A stretch of DNA of 64,000 nt from an uncultured Dehalococcoidia bacterium (GCA_958296445.1 OY282565.1:1877570-1941569); one strand, 5' to 3'; shown: positions 52,509 to 61,699, counted from the stretch's first letter. Notes: a model not told the origin generated them from the letters alone. Numbers and translations: made by a program.

Positions 52509-53744
52509 CTAGATGACGCCGTTGCGCCGCAGTTCGGCCAGCTCCGGGGCGGTTAGCCCCAGTTCGTTGCCGTAGACGGCATCGTTGTCTTGGCCTAGGC
52601 GGGGGGCCGGGTTGGTGGATGGGGAGACTTCCTCGCTGTCGAACACGCCTAGAGGGTATTGTAGGGTTCCGGTTTCCGGGTGATCCAGGGGGAACCAGAA
52701 GTTGCTGGACTCCAGTTGCGGGTCGGTCAACAGGTCGGAAACGGTGTTGACCGGGATGAATACTAGGTTGCGCCGCTGGCCTTCGTGGAACAGGTATTCG
52801 CTGGTGTAGCGGGTGGTGAAGTCTATGACTAGGGCGGTGATGATGTCGTTGAAAGGGGCGCGGTCTTGGTTGCCGCCGCGATAGGCTTCGTTCAGCACTT
52901 CCTCGTTGCCGGTGACTTCGTATATCCACTCGGCCAGGGTGTCCCATTCGCGGGGGGTGATGATGCCGGCGGAAATCCAGCCGTCGGCGCTGGGGTAGGC
53001 GCCCAGCGGGATAACCAGCGTTGAGGTGGCCCCGACTCTGGTGACGTTTTCGCCCATCTGCATCCAGGCCAGGGCGGGGTGGGCGTCGGTGTAGTAGGTA
53101 ATCAGGGCTTCCTGCAACGAAACGTCAATGTACTGTCCTTCGCCGTCGGCAAAGTCGCGGTAATAGAGGGCGGCTAGGATGGAGGCGGCGGCGAACTGCG
53201 CTCCGGGGAAGTGGGACTGTTCGTTGCCTTGACGCATCGGCGGGCCGTCGGGTTCGCCGGTGATCTGCATGAACCCGCTGGCAGCCAGAGCGATTAGGTC
53301 GGTGGAGCGGTAATCCCGCCAGGGGCCGGTCTGTCCGAAGGGCGTAACCGAGGCCATTACGATGCCGGGGTTGATTTTCTGGAGCGCGTCGTATCCTATG
53401 TCCAGCGAATCCATATAGCCGGGGGGGAAGCTCTCCAGCACTACGTCGGCTTTGGCAGCCAGCCGCCGGAACAGTTCCCGGCCCCGGGGGGTTTGCAGAT
53501 CTAGGGTAACGGAGCGTTTGTTGGTGTTGTAGAACAGGAAATATAGGCTGCGGTCGGGGCCCGGGGCATCACCGGCGAAAGGGGGGCGGGAGCGGGAGGC
53601 GTCGCCCGTGGGCGGCTCTACCCGCACTACGTCGGCCCCGTAGTCGGCCAGCAGCTTGCCGCAGAACACTGCCTCCGGGCCGCTAAGGTCCAGGACGCGG
53701 TAGGGCGGCAGCAGGGTGCCTTGTTGGGGTTGTTGAGGGGGCAT
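52509..53744 (-). CDS. class III CoA-transferase
   Basis: 411 residues from the ATG at 53742-53744, since the pattern PPYRVLDLSGPEAVFCGKLL begins right after it; the frame stays open to 53894. Other signs: NKRSVTLDLQTPRGREL, ADVVLESFPPGYMDSLDIGY and the DLIALAASGFMQITG segment, which keeps the aspartate. It is closest in pattern to the enzyme at 15218. A 23-base gap separates it from the downstream membrane protein gene. Confidence 0.92.
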   Translation of the reverse strand: MPPQQPQQGTLLPPYRVLDLSGPEAVFCGKLLADYGADVVRVEPPTGDASRSRPPFAGDAPGPDRSLYFLFYNTNKRSVTLDLQTPRGRELFRRLAAKADVVLESFPPGYMDSLDIGYDALQKINPGIVMASVTPFGQTGPWRDYRSTDLIALAASGFMQITGEPDGPPMRQGNEQSHFPGAQFAAASILAALYYRDFADGEGQYIDVSLQEALITYYTDAHPALAWMQMGENVTRVGATSTLVIPLGAYPSADGWISAGIITPREWDTLAEWIYEVTGNEEVLNEAYRGGNQDRAPFNDIITALVIDFTTRYTSEYLFHEGQRRNLVFIPVNTVSDLLTDPQLESSNFWFPLDHPETGTLQYPLGVFDSEEVSPSTNPAPRLGQDNDAVYGNELGLTAPELAELRRNGVI

Positions 53745-53881
53745 AATGTACTGGACTTCCTCGGGCGAGATGCTGAGGGTGAAATGCTTGAGGACAGCGA
53801 ATTGGAAGTGTCCAAGCAGCCCTGCGCTTCCGTCCCTAGCCTTGATTGCCGCTTGGATTGTAGAAAGCTCCGGGTAGCGCG

Positions 53882-54817
53882 TCAAGTATGGCAAGAAGGC
53901 TGATGGCCTGCGTCATCAGCCGCGGACACATCTTCCCTCGCCTTACGGGAATTGCGGGTTCCCTTGAAAGGGCTGCTGAACAACCAGACAAAGGCGCGCC
54001 CGATTAGTACCGTAGCCATTAGGACAGGCCAGACAACATATATCAGCAGACTGCCTGCAATCGCTACGTCTGCCAAGTTGAAAACTATTGCCATATCATC
54101 GCTGGCAACCCAAATCCAGTCAGTAACGTCATTCAGAAACCCCAGTTCTACACTGTTGCCAATACCGCCTCCGGCATAGGCCCCGGCTAAGCCGGCGATT
54201 AAGCCCAGCCTCATACGGAACAGCATACCCACCAGCAAGGCAACGGCAATAGAACCGGATAGCAGAATCAGCAGGGCGACGACCCAAAGGTCAAACTCAA
54301 TTCCAATCCGGTTGAAAATCCAGGTTTGAGTGTCGAGAGCCGGAGAGGCGTAGGGCGAGTTCAGCCACTTGTTATCAGCGGAAATGTAAGCGTGTTCCAA
54401 ATGAGTGATGGCGAGTCTGTCGATGTCGATAATTGGGTAGAACCGTCTTGGGTAATCGCGCGGGTCCATCGGCACGAGAGCAGGTGAGTTAGGAACCGGC
54501 TCGATAATCGCATTCACGGCTATTTTTGTTCCCCAATCCAAGCAGACAACAACCGCAATTGTCAATCCCAGCACACGGACGAAGTAAAGGGCACGCTTTG
54601 CCAAACCTCGTGTCTTCTCTACTGCCGTCCCCAACCAACCCATTATGGCCGGACTGCGCAAGGTGCAGGAAACCCAGGCGTTGCGCGCGCTTTCGCTCAC
54701 AGCCAACAGTGCATCATCGGCAACGTTAATCACCCGTCCAGCCGCATTCCTGACCGCGGGCCATCCGCCGAAATCGTCCCATTTACGCACGATAAAACGC
54801 CGCAATCCTTGAAACAC
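53882..54817 (-). CDS. signal-peptidase-II (LspA)-like membrane protein, divergent and extended
   Basis: 311 residues, about twice the length of LspA. An 80-residue hydrophilic N-terminus precedes a first segment with LDWGTKIAV (the D..(S/T)K element of LspA). Membrane segments lie near 80-103, 178-200, 206-222 and 254-280. The catalytic pair is recognisable: D233 in NDVTDWI and D250 in VFNLADVAI, with GGGIGNSVE (217-224) as the preceding element. The region that usually contains NxGaAF is replaced by a long insert (110-175). Base composition is lower in GC than its neighbours. A specialised lipoprotein peptidase or a relative with changed specificity is inferred. Confidence 0.6.
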   Translation of the reverse strand: MFQGLRRFIVRKWDDFGGWPAVRNAAGRVINVADDALLAVSESARNAWVSCTLRSPAIMGWLGTAVEKTRGLAKRALYFVRVLGLTIAVVVCLDWGTKIAVNAIIEPVPNSPALVPMDPRDYPRRFYPIIDIDRLAITHLEHAYISADNKWLNSPYASPALDTQTWIFNRIGIEFDLWVVALLILLSGSIAVALLVGMLFRMRLGLIAGLAGAYAGGGIGNSVELGFLNDVTDWIWVASDDMAIVFNLADVAIAGSLLIYVVWPVLMATVLIGRAFVWLFSSPFKGTRNSRKAREDVSAADDAGHQPSCHT

Positions 54818-54841
54818 AGAGTCAATTCTGTTTCCTGATCG

Positions 54842-55042
54842 TTGGAAAATGACGAATTACTCCGATTTTTGATTCCGCTCCATAGGGACCGTTTTCTGCT
54901 GGGTTTTAAGTATGCCGATTACCGGAATATGTGGACTACTTGTTCGGGGGCGGCGGCCTGGGCTTTGATTGTGGCCCGCGGCTGGCTGGCTTGGGAGATT
55001 ACCGAGGCGTCGTTATGGGTGGGCAAGCTATTCGCATCTTAA
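54842..55042 (+). pseudogene. truncated partial copy of the MFS gene at 55802
   Basis: From 54883 to about 55025 the DNA is close to the N-terminal coding region of the intact MFS gene: both give RDRFLLG, KYADYR, SGAAAWALIVARGWLAWEI and ASLWVG. This copy lacks two codons after MW and diverges into a stop at 55040. Only some 50 residues of homology remain, so it cannot be a working carrier. Confidence 0.85.
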
Positions 55043-55760
55043 TCCGCCCTTACCGGCTTGCCCGTCGTTTCCGGCTTTCGACTGGGTTCCCGCTTTCGCG
55101 GGAATGACGGGTTGGGAGCGGGGTTTTGTTACGGCGTGGGGTAGGGCCGGTTTGCGGGGTGGGGTTTGGGCGGGTTGGTTCACTTACGGGGACAGGAATT
55201 TTTTTGATTTCACGGACATTTCTGGACATTTTCGGACATTTTGAGGTGATGGGGGATTTTCCTTTGTTGCCTTGGGGGGTAGGGAAAGGGTCTGGCGGCC
55301 CAAGGCGGGATTCTTCGCTTTGCTCAGAATGACAGGGGGGCGGGCAGAATGACAGGCGATTGCTCAGAATGACAGGCGGGGCGGGTTGGCTTGCTGGGCG
55401 GGTTGGGGGATTTGCGGGTGGGGGGCGGGTTGTTTGGGTTTGGTAGGTATTATGTTAAGGGGTTGTAATGGGGGTTGGCAAGGGCTGAGTGTCATAAGAA
55501 TGGAGGGGGATGGGGGGATTTTGCGGCATCGGGATTTTGGGGATGATGGGTTGTTTGGCGGATTTTTGGATTTTGTCTGAATCAGGATTTTCGGGATTAA
55601 AGAATTTGCAGGATAGGCGGTTATCTTAAACATCCTAGGAATTGCTGTTGGATTGGGTAGGTTGGCCGGGGGACGCCCCCACCCTAACCCTCCCCCGGAG
55701 GGGGAGGGGATTTGGCGGTTGCGGCGGGGGTGGTGTTCCGCTGGCTGGGGCGGGGGCGGG
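55043..55760. repeat. intergenic stretch rich in dispersed repeats
   Basis: No credible gene. In order: a family D palindrome (55087-55104), a family B copy with two reiterations of GCAGAATGACAG / GCTCAGAATGACAG (about 55285-55380), and a family A copy (GTCTGAATCAGGATTTTCGG at 55575) with its full unit ending in GGCGGTTATCTTA. After 55670 follows a GGGGGA-rich inverted stretch, CCTCCCCCGG with AGGGGGAGGGG. Confidence 0.75.
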
Positions 55761-55773
55761 TTTTGGGGGATGC

Positions 55774-55782
55774 TGGTATAAT
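55774..55782 (+). promoter_or_regulatory. possible extended -10 promoter of the MFS gene
   Basis: TGGTATAAT, a TGn plus a perfect TATAAT, 19 bases before the TTG start taken for the MFS ORF. No -35 seen. Confidence 0.5.
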
Positions 55783-55801
55783 GCGGTGTCTTTGAGTTTG
55801 T

Positions 55802-57088
55802 TTGCTGGCCGGGTTAGCGGGGTTGTTTTTGACGTCGTATCTTGCCGCCACTAGGGACCGTTTTCTGCTGGGGCTGAAGTATGCCGATTACCGGACTATG
55901 TGGATTGCGACTACTTGTTCGGGGGCGGCGGCTTGGGCCTTGATTGTGGCCCGCGGGTGGCTGGCTTGGGAGATTACCGGGGCGTCGTTGTGGGTGGGCG
56001 TGATTACCTTTGCGGCTATGGCGCCTCGGGTGTTTTCTACGCCCATTGTGGGTTATCTGGCCGACCGCTTTGACCGCCAGACCCTGTTGCGGTGGATATT
56101 TGCCCTTAACCTGATCCATAACATTGTGCTGGCTTTGCTGGTGATGAACGGGATGGCGGGGCCTTGGCTGTTGATGTTTCTGGCCTTGTTTAACGGCACT
56201 CTGCGGGCGGCTCAGATGACGGTAGCAACCGCGCTGATTCCTAATCTGGTGCCGAAGGAACACCTGCTCAACGCTCTGGCGCTGAATCAGGCGACGCAGC
56301 AGGGTTCGCGGATGGTGGGGGCGCTGGCAATCCTGCCGTTGCTGGGGTACATCGACATTGAAGCGGCTTTCTGGTTTTGTAGCGTCTTTTATCTCATCGG
56401 CCTGGTGCAGGTTTCGAGAATCGGAACGCGCTCCACGGGCAAAATGGACGCCTCGCGGAGTTTCTGGCGCAATATGGTGGCGGGATTCGAGTATGTGTAC
56501 AAGCGCCCGCCGATTCTGGCTATGGTGATGCTGGTGCTGGCCCATTGCGCGTTTACGATGTCGTATGAGGCGATTCTGCCGGCCATATCCGAGGACAAGC
56601 TGGGCGCGGGTTCGGTGGGGGTCAGCTATCTGCTGGGCGGGGTGGGCGGCGGGGCGCTTATATCGTCCATTTTCTTGGCCGGGGTGCGGAGCACGGCGGT
56701 GCGGGGGCGGATGTTTCTGATTTTCGGGCTGTTGAGCGGGATGGCGCCGATACTGCTGGCCTTTTCTACGGTGCGGGAATTTTCCATCCTCGCCACGGTG
56801 TTTATCGGGGCTACTCAGGCCGGTTTTATGACTATCAGCCATACGATTATCCAGACGCTTACCGATGACGAAGTGCGGGGGCGGGTCGCCGGGGTCTATT
56901 CGGTTCACGTGGGCGGCAGTATGGCGGTGACCAATATGATTAACGCGGCCATAGCCGACGTGTTCAACGCTCCGGTGGTGATGGCGGCCGGGGGGCTGCT
57001 GTTCCTTGCCGTTATCGTCCTTAGCTTTGGCAGCGGGGCTTTGCGGCGAATCTATTTTCCGGGGCGGGCCGTTCCGGCGGCGGCGTGA
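55802..57088 (+). CDS. MFS transporter (EntS-like)
   Basis: 428 residues from a TTG; a start some codons later is possible, as no good ribosome site is seen. About 12 membrane segments. Motif A is PIVGYLADRFDRQTLLRW and a second loop has LTDDEVRGRVAGVYSVHVGG, the pattern of the EntS/multidrug exporter branch of the MFS. It probably exports a small molecule. Its 5' end is partly duplicated 0.9 kb upstream. Confidence 0.88.
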   Translation: MLAGLAGLFLTSYLAATRDRFLLGLKYADYRTMWIATTCSGAAAWALIVARGWLAWEITGASLWVGVITFAAMAPRVFSTPIVGYLADRFDRQTLLRWIFALNLIHNIVLALLVMNGMAGPWLLMFLALFNGTLRAAQMTVATALIPNLVPKEHLLNALALNQATQQGSRMVGALAILPLLGYIDIEAAFWFCSVFYLIGLVQVSRIGTRSTGKMDASRSFWRNMVAGFEYVYKRPPILAMVMLVLAHCAFTMSYEAILPAISEDKLGAGSVGVSYLLGGVGGGALISSIFLAGVRSTAVRGRMFLIFGLLSGMAPILLAFSTVREFSILATVFIGATQAGFMTISHTIIQTLTDDEVRGRVAGVYSVHVGGSMAVTNMINAAIADVFNAPVVMAAGGLLFLAVIVLSFGSGALRRIYFPGRAVPAAA

Positions 57089-57120
57089 TTTCTGGGTTGT
57101 TTGGCGGATTTTTGGGTTTT

Positions 57121-57333
57121 GTCTGAATCAGGATTTTCGGGATTATTGGATTTTCAGGATGGGCGGTTATGTTAGGCATCCTGGGGATTTTGTCTGAATC
57201 AGGATTTTCAGGATTAAAGGATTTTCAGGATAGGCGGTTATCTTAGCCGTGCTATGGATTTTGTCTGAATCAGGATTTTCGGGATTAAGGGATTTTCAGG
57301 ATAACCGCCTATCCCGAATATCCTATTATCCTG
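57121..57333. repeat. three tandem 71-bp family A units
   Basis: GTCTGAATCAGGATTTTC begins at 57121, 57192 and 57263, exactly 71 bases apart. Units 1 and 2 share the whole pattern, including ATTTTCAGGAT and GGCGGTTAT. Unit 3 changes into its own inverted complement after the GGAT (ACCGCCTATCC ... ATCCTATTATCC). A fourth, separate unit is at 55575. No spacers or associated genes. Confidence 0.9.
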
Positions 57334-57369
57334 GTTTGGATTGTTGTTGGGAATAAGGAGGTATGTACG

Positions 57370-58689
57370 ATGAGCAGCGAAATGGCCCGGTATATGGAAA
57401 TGACTGTTGAGTCGCGGGCGGCTTGGGAGGAGGCTAAGCGGTATTTGCCCGGCGGGGACAGCCGCAACTCCATTTTTTGGGATCCTTACCCGATTTTTGT
57501 TGAGTCTGCTTCCGGGGCGCGGGTGGTGGACGCGGACGGGGTGGAGCGGCTGGACTTTATCGGGACTATGACGACGCTGATTCTGGGTCATTCGCCGCTG
57601 GCGGTGACCGAGGCGGTGGGGCGGCAACTGGAGCGGGGGGTGGTGTATAACGCGCCCAACCGGCATCAGGTGCGGCTGGCCCGGTTGCTGTGCCAGCGGA
57701 TACCTAGCTTCGAGCTGGTGCGCTTCACTAATTCGGGCACGGAGGCTACGCTGAACACCATCCGCGCCGCCCGGGCCTTCACTGGACGCAGCCTTATCGC
57801 CAAGGCGGAGGGCGGATACCACGGCAGCCACGATACGGTAAGCGTGAGTGTGCGCGTAGACCCGAGCAAGGCGGGGGAGCGGCAACGGCCCGACGCGCGG
57901 CCGGCTACCGAGGGGCTGGCCGAGGGGGTGCTGGACTCGGTGGTGGTGCTGCCTTTCAACGAAACCGAGGCGGCGCGGGAAATACTGGAGCAGCACAAGG
58001 AGCAACTGGCGGCGGTAATTGTCGAGCCGATGCTGGGGTCGGTGGGGATGCTGCCCGCTACTAGGGAGTTTCTGTTGATGCTGCGGGATTTCACCGCAGA
58101 GAACGGCTCGGTGCTGATTTTCGACGAGGTAATCAGCTTCCGTATCGCCCCGGGCGGGGCGCAGGAATACTACGAAATCACGCCGGATATGACTTCGCTG
58201 GGCAAAATCATCGGGGGCGGGTTCGCGGTGGGCGCTTTCGGCGGGCGGCACGACATTATGGGGCTGTATGACCCTACGTCCGGGCCGCGGGTGGCCCACG
58301 CCGGGACTTTCAACGCCAACCCGGCGACTATGCTGGCCGGGGCGGTGACGCTGGAGCAGCTAACGCCGGAGGTGTACCGCCGCTTGGCGGAGGTCACGGA
58401 GCGGCTGCGCCACGGGCTGCGGGAAGCGGGGCAGGAGCTGGAGGTTCCGGTGCAGGTCACCGGCATCGGCTCGCTGTTTGGCATCCACTTTCTGGACGGC
58501 GAGCTGGTGGGCTACCGGGACATCGCTAAGGCTGATTCGGCTTTTCGGCATCAAGTTTTCTTGGGGCTGCTGAATGAGGGGATACTGATGGCGCCTAATC
58601 TGGTGGGGGCGGTTTCGACGGAAATCGGCGAGGCGGAGGTGGACGCTTTTGTGGGGGCTTTCCGGCGGGTGCTGCGGCGGATGGCGTAG
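57370..58689 (+). CDS. class III aminotransferase, glutamate-1-semialdehyde aminomutase-like
   Basis: 439 residues with AAGGAGG eight bases before the ATG. PLP fold type I: NSGTEATLNTIRAARAFTG, AEGGYHGSHD, LIFDEVISFR and the PLP lysine in TSLGKIIGGGF (near 279). The pattern fits the hemL-like branch, and GNMF-like differences suggest a catabolic or specialised aminotransferase rather than the heme enzyme, since no hem genes are near. Cytoplasmic. Confidence 0.93.
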   Translation: MSSEMARYMEMTVESRAAWEEAKRYLPGGDSRNSIFWDPYPIFVESASGARVVDADGVERLDFIGTMTTLILGHSPLAVTEAVGRQLERGVVYNAPNRHQVRLARLLCQRIPSFELVRFTNSGTEATLNTIRAARAFTGRSLIAKAEGGYHGSHDTVSVSVRVDPSKAGERQRPDARPATEGLAEGVLDSVVVLPFNETEAAREILEQHKEQLAAVIVEPMLGSVGMLPATREFLLMLRDFTAENGSVLIFDEVISFRIAPGGAQEYYEITPDMTSLGKIIGGGFAVGAFGGRHDIMGLYDPTSGPRVAHAGTFNANPATMLAGAVTLEQLTPEVYRRLAEVTERLRHGLREAGQELEVPVQVTGIGSLFGIHFLDGELVGYRDIAKADSAFRHQVFLGLLNEGILMAPNLVGAVSTEIGEAEVDAFVGAFRRVLRRMA

Positions 58690-58706
58690 GGGAACACGGG
58701 GGTTTT

Positions 58707-58779
58707 TCAACGCAGAGGGCGCAGAGTTTAACGCAGAGGGCGCAGAGATTGTTGATACTCTGCGCTCTCTGCGTTGAAA
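58707..58779. repeat. dispersed repeat family C, inverted copy
   Basis: TTTCAACGCAGAGGGCGCAG at the left and CTCTGCGCTCTCTGCGTTGA at the right pair with one mismatch, enclosing a second ACGCAGAGGGCGCAGAG. It may serve as a terminator for the convergent genes. Confidence 0.85.
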
Positions 58780-58797
58780 CCATAGGGGAGTGGGCCG

Positions 58798-59109
58798 TTA
58801 GGCGAAGTCCTCTTTGCGGAACAGGGGGGTGGTTTCGATGCGCTGGGGGTCGCCGTCGAACCAGTCGGCGACGGTTTCGCGCCACTGGGTATAGTGGGGC
58901 ATTGAGCGGTGGGCGGTTTCCCAGGCGTCGCGGTTTTCGTAGACCTCATAGAGGTAGACGGTGTTGGGGTCGTTGTTGTCGGCTAGGACGTCGAACCGGA
59001 GGCAGCCGGGTTCGGCGGTGTTGGAGCCTTGGGCGTCGCCTTTGGTGGCGGCGATAAACTCGTCGCGGTGGCCTTCCTTGATTTTGACGGTTACGAAAAG
59101 GGTGAACAT
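58798..59109 (-). CDS. antibiotic-biosynthesis-monooxygenase (ABM) domain protein
   Basis: 103 residues of ferredoxin-like fold: FTLFVTVKIKEGHRDEFIAA, PGCLRFDVLADNNDPNTVYL, YEVYENRDAWETAHRSMPHY. Relatives are quinol monooxygenases (YgiN) and small enzymes of AI-2 breakdown (LsrG). It probably oxidises or isomerises an aromatic or quinone compound as a dimer. Cytoplasmic, single gene. Confidence 0.9.
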   Translation of the reverse strand: MFTLFVTVKIKEGHRDEFIAATKGDAQGSNTAEPGCLRFDVLADNNDPNTVYLYEVYENRDAWETAHRSMPHYTQWRETVADWFDGDPQRIETTPLFRKEDFA

Positions 59110-59252
59110 TGTTCCTCACATCCCCGGCGTCCGGGCGGCAGAATTGATGGCGCGTCGAACTGCTGTCGGCGGGCCTACGGCAGTGCTATTATAGCCCCGT
59201 GCGCCCATAGCGGCAAACGCGGGCTATACAATATGCGTATAGGGGGTTAAGG

Positions 59253-60620
59253 ATGCTCAAAGGGCCAGCTCTGGGGTCTGCTCTTTCCCGGTTTTTCTTT
59301 GGGGTTTTCGGGGTTGCGTTGGTTGTTTTGGTGACGGTTGCGGCCTGTACATCAGCGCCTACGCCTACGGCAATGCCGACGGCTACGCCGGTTCCGACTG
59401 TGCCTACGGCTACGGCTACGCCGGTTCCGACTGCGCTTGTGCCTACGGCTACTCCGGTTCCGACTGCGCTTGCGCCTACGGCTACTCCGGTTCCGACTGC
59501 GCTTGTGCCTACGGCTACTCCGGTTCCGACTGCGCTTGCGCCTACGGCTATGCCGGTTCCGACTGCGCTTGTGCCTACGGCTACTCCGGTTCCGACTGCG
59601 CTTGTGCCAACGGCTACGCCGGTTCCGCCTACGCCCACGCCGACGGCTACGCCGGTTCCGCCCACGCCCACGCCCACGCCCACGCCGACGGCTACGCCGG
59701 TTCCGCCTACGCCCACGCCGACGGCTACGCCGGTTCCGCCCACGCCCACGCCGACGGCTACGCCGGTTCCGCCTACGCCTGCGCCGACGGCTACGCCGGT
59801 TCCGCCTACGCCTACTCCTATGCCCACGCCAACACCGACTCCGGTCGTGGCAGACCTTTACACGCCTATATTACCGCCAATGGCTCCGGCTTACATTGAT
59901 TGGCGTTGGGACTCTGACCAGGAGCCTTTCAGGGAGCTGGTAACTGACTTCACCATCCATAACGATGTTGGCGACTGGCTTGACTGGCACGGTTATTACT
60001 TGATTCTGATTCAGAACTCCATCTCGGAGGCGGGGTTCTATTTTGGCTTGCAGACCGACGCTAACTGGATGGGAAAGGGGCTGGTATTCTCCCGGTGGGG
60101 GACGCGCGACTTGGCTAACGCAAGGTGGTCGGAGGAGGATGGCTGGACTGAATCGGCGGGACACGAAGGGGATTTTATCGGAGTGCGGCGGTCTTATAAC
60201 TGGGGCGCGGGGGACTATCGCGTCAGAATTGCCCCGAATGGTCTGGACTCCGACGGCGAGTGGTTTAGCTTGTGGATTACCGACCTTTCCACTGGCATAA
60301 CAACTTGGATTGGGTCTCTGAAGTTTCCGCTGCTGAACGGCACTGCCACGATTAAGCCATACTCCTCAGCGACGATTGAGGTATACGGTTCTCCACCGAT
60401 TCGGCCAATAGATATTCCGCAATGGCACGTCAGCGTCAAGAGGCCGTTGGGGGACGACGTGCCGGCAACGTGGGGATATACACACTACCCCTGGGATGAG
60501 TCTGATAACGCGCTTCTGAACTCGGATGTCCGGTACGACTCGTTGGAAGACGCGGCACACCTCATCATGGGCGGCGATACGGAACGCAAGAATGGGGCGA
60601 GGAGAATCGTTTTCGAGTGA
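59253..60620 (+). CDS. repeat-rich surface lipoprotein (PTATPVP repeats)
   Basis: 455 residues. A signal peptide ends in the lipobox VAAC (about C31), so the mature protein is lipid-anchored. Then about 160 residues consist of 11-residue units, first [10 protein letters not shown](V/A), then [11 protein letters not shown], a rigid proline/threonine stalk. The C-terminal 240 residues form a soluble domain with [33 protein letters not shown] and [10 protein letters not shown], which recalls DUF3472-like beta domains, not certain. Long proline/threonine stalks are common in Chloroflexota surface proteins. Function probably adhesion or binding outside the cell. Confidence 0.85.
   Translation: MLKGPALGSALSRFFFGVFGVALVVLVTVAACTSAPTPTAMPTATPVPTVPTATATPVPTALVPTATPVPTALAPTATPVPTALVPTATPVPTALAPTAMPVPTALVPTATPVPTALVPTATPVPPTPTPTATPVPPTPTPTPTPTATPVPPTPTPTATPVPPTPTPTATPVPPTPAPTATPVPPTPTPMPTPTPTPVVADLYTPILPPMAPAYIDWRWDSDQEPFRELVTDFTIHNDVGDWLDWHGYYLILIQNSISEAGFYFGLQTDANWMGKGLVFSRWGTRDLANARWSEEDGWTESAGHEGDFIGVRRSYNWGAGDYRVRIAPNGLDSDGEWFSLWITDLSTGITTWIGSLKFPLLNGTATIKPYSSATIEVYGSPPIRPIDIPQWHVSVKRPLGDDVPATWGYTHYPWDESDNALLNSDVRYDSLEDAAHLIMGGDTERKNGARRIVFE
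59365..59850 (+). repeat. 33-bp coding tandem repeat
   Basis: About fifteen units of 33 bases (variants of CCTACGGCTACTCCGGTTCC) encode the stalk of the lipoprotein. Two blocks differ in the last three codons. Near-identical units imply recent expansion and possible length variation. Confidence 0.9.
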
Positions 60621-60716
60621 ACTCCGCGCCTCGGTTGGCGTAGGTATGCGCGGCGTTGTAGAATTGGCGTGCGATGGCGGCGGCAGGCGAGGCCGCATCC
60701 GGCAAAGGAGGCCCGT

Positions 60717-60932
60717 ATGGCCGAAATACCAATCGTTTACACTCTCACCGTTTGCCCGGCCTGCGATGCCCTGCGGGCTGCCTGGAAGCGGGAGGGTATC
60801 GAGTACGAGGAGCGGCGGGTAGACCAGAGCCAGGATACTCTGGACGAGGCCCTGGACTATGCCGACACTGTGCCTATCATCATCTATCCCGACGGCAAGG
60901 TGGCGGTGGGCTTTCAAGGGATGACGGGTTGA
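60717..60932 (+). CDS. glutaredoxin-like protein
   Basis: 71 residues from the ATG at 60717 (GGAGG five bases upstream). Redox site CPAC (13-16) and the cis-proline TVPII, then GFQGMTG. Short glutaredoxin/NrdH-like; it would reduce disulfides or mixed disulfides. The next thioredoxin-fold gene is 105 bases downstream on the same strand. Confidence 0.88.
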   Translation: MAEIPIVYTLTVCPACDALRAAWKREGIEYEERRVDQSQDTLDEALDYADTVPIIIYPDGKVAVGFQGMTG

Positions 60933-61037
60933 GAGATTGGCTGACGGGCCGTGGGCCCGGGTCAAGGGAAGGCCATCATACCGACGCTCTCACTTTGGGA
61001 GAGGGGGCGTATCAAGTCCAGATTTTTGGGAGGAAAT

Positions 61038-61622
61038 ATGGCGAGCGAAACCAGCGTAGTGACCCCGCAGCGGTATTCCGAGGGGTTCGATTATCTGGCG
61101 TATATGAACGAAATCAAGGTGAACAAGGCGCGGTTCGAGGGCTTTTACGACGGCTCGCGGCTTTCCGATGATGATGCGCGGGCTTTCAAGGAGCTGGCGT
61201 CGCGGGAGGACGGCCCCAAGAAAATGCTGGTGCTGGGCGAGGACTGGTGCGGGGATGTGGTGCGGGGTCTGCCGGTGCTGGCGCGGATCTGCGAGGCGGC
61301 GGGAATGGAAATGCGTATCTTTCCCCGGGATTCGCACCACGACATTATGAACGAATTTCTGAAAAACGGGCAGTGGATGTCCATTCCGGTGGCGGTGTTC
61401 TACACTGGCGGCCACGATTACATCTGCCACTGGATTGAGCGGCCCGAAATCGCGGAAGTCGAGATGCATCAGATTGAGCGGGACATCCGCGCCGAAAACC
61501 CGGACATTGATGACCAAGCCTTTGGCCGGGAGCGCCGCGCCCGCACTGCGGCCAAAGCCGACGACTGGATTGCCGCCACTGTCGTCGAAATCCGGGAGCT
61601 GCTGACCGAGAGTTTGGGCTAG
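61038..61622 (+). CDS. thioredoxin-fold protein with single active-site cysteine
   Basis: 194 residues from the ATG at 61038 (GGAGG four bases upstream). LVLGEDWCGDVVRGLPV has WCGD in place of CxxC, with only C71. SIPVAVFYTGG has the cis-proline. Such thioredoxin-like proteins (TlpA/thioredoxin_9 kinds) may bind small thiols or act in one-cysteine exchange. It follows a glutaredoxin-like gene, suggesting one redox unit. Cytoplasmic. Confidence 0.85.
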   Translation: MASETSVVTPQRYSEGFDYLAYMNEIKVNKARFEGFYDGSRLSDDDARAFKELASREDGPKKMLVLGEDWCGDVVRGLPVLARICEAAGMEMRIFPRDSHHDIMNEFLKNGQWMSIPVAVFYTGGHDYICHWIERPEIAEVEMHQIERDIRAENPDIDDQAFGRERRARTAAKADDWIAATVVEIRELLTESLG

Positions 61623-61699
61623 TAGGGTATGGCGGGAACGCGCGATTTTCGCCGGTTTTGTTTCTGTCTGCGTTGCCGGTCGTTCTGAGCAAGGCGGAG

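Noticed and set aside
52486..52947. N-terminal 154 residues of a 614-residue frame joining the membrane protein
   Set aside because: This stretch is Arg/Pro-rich and overlaps the CoA-transferase in another frame; the true start is at 52485.
57121..57333. CRISPR array
   Set aside because: The 71-bp units abut without unique spacers and no cas genes are present.
59189..59827. 212-residue minus-strand [10 protein letters not shown] repeat protein
   Set aside because: It is the complement of the PTATPVP repeat; the plus-strand frame has a lipobox and a C-terminal domain, the minus frame has neither.
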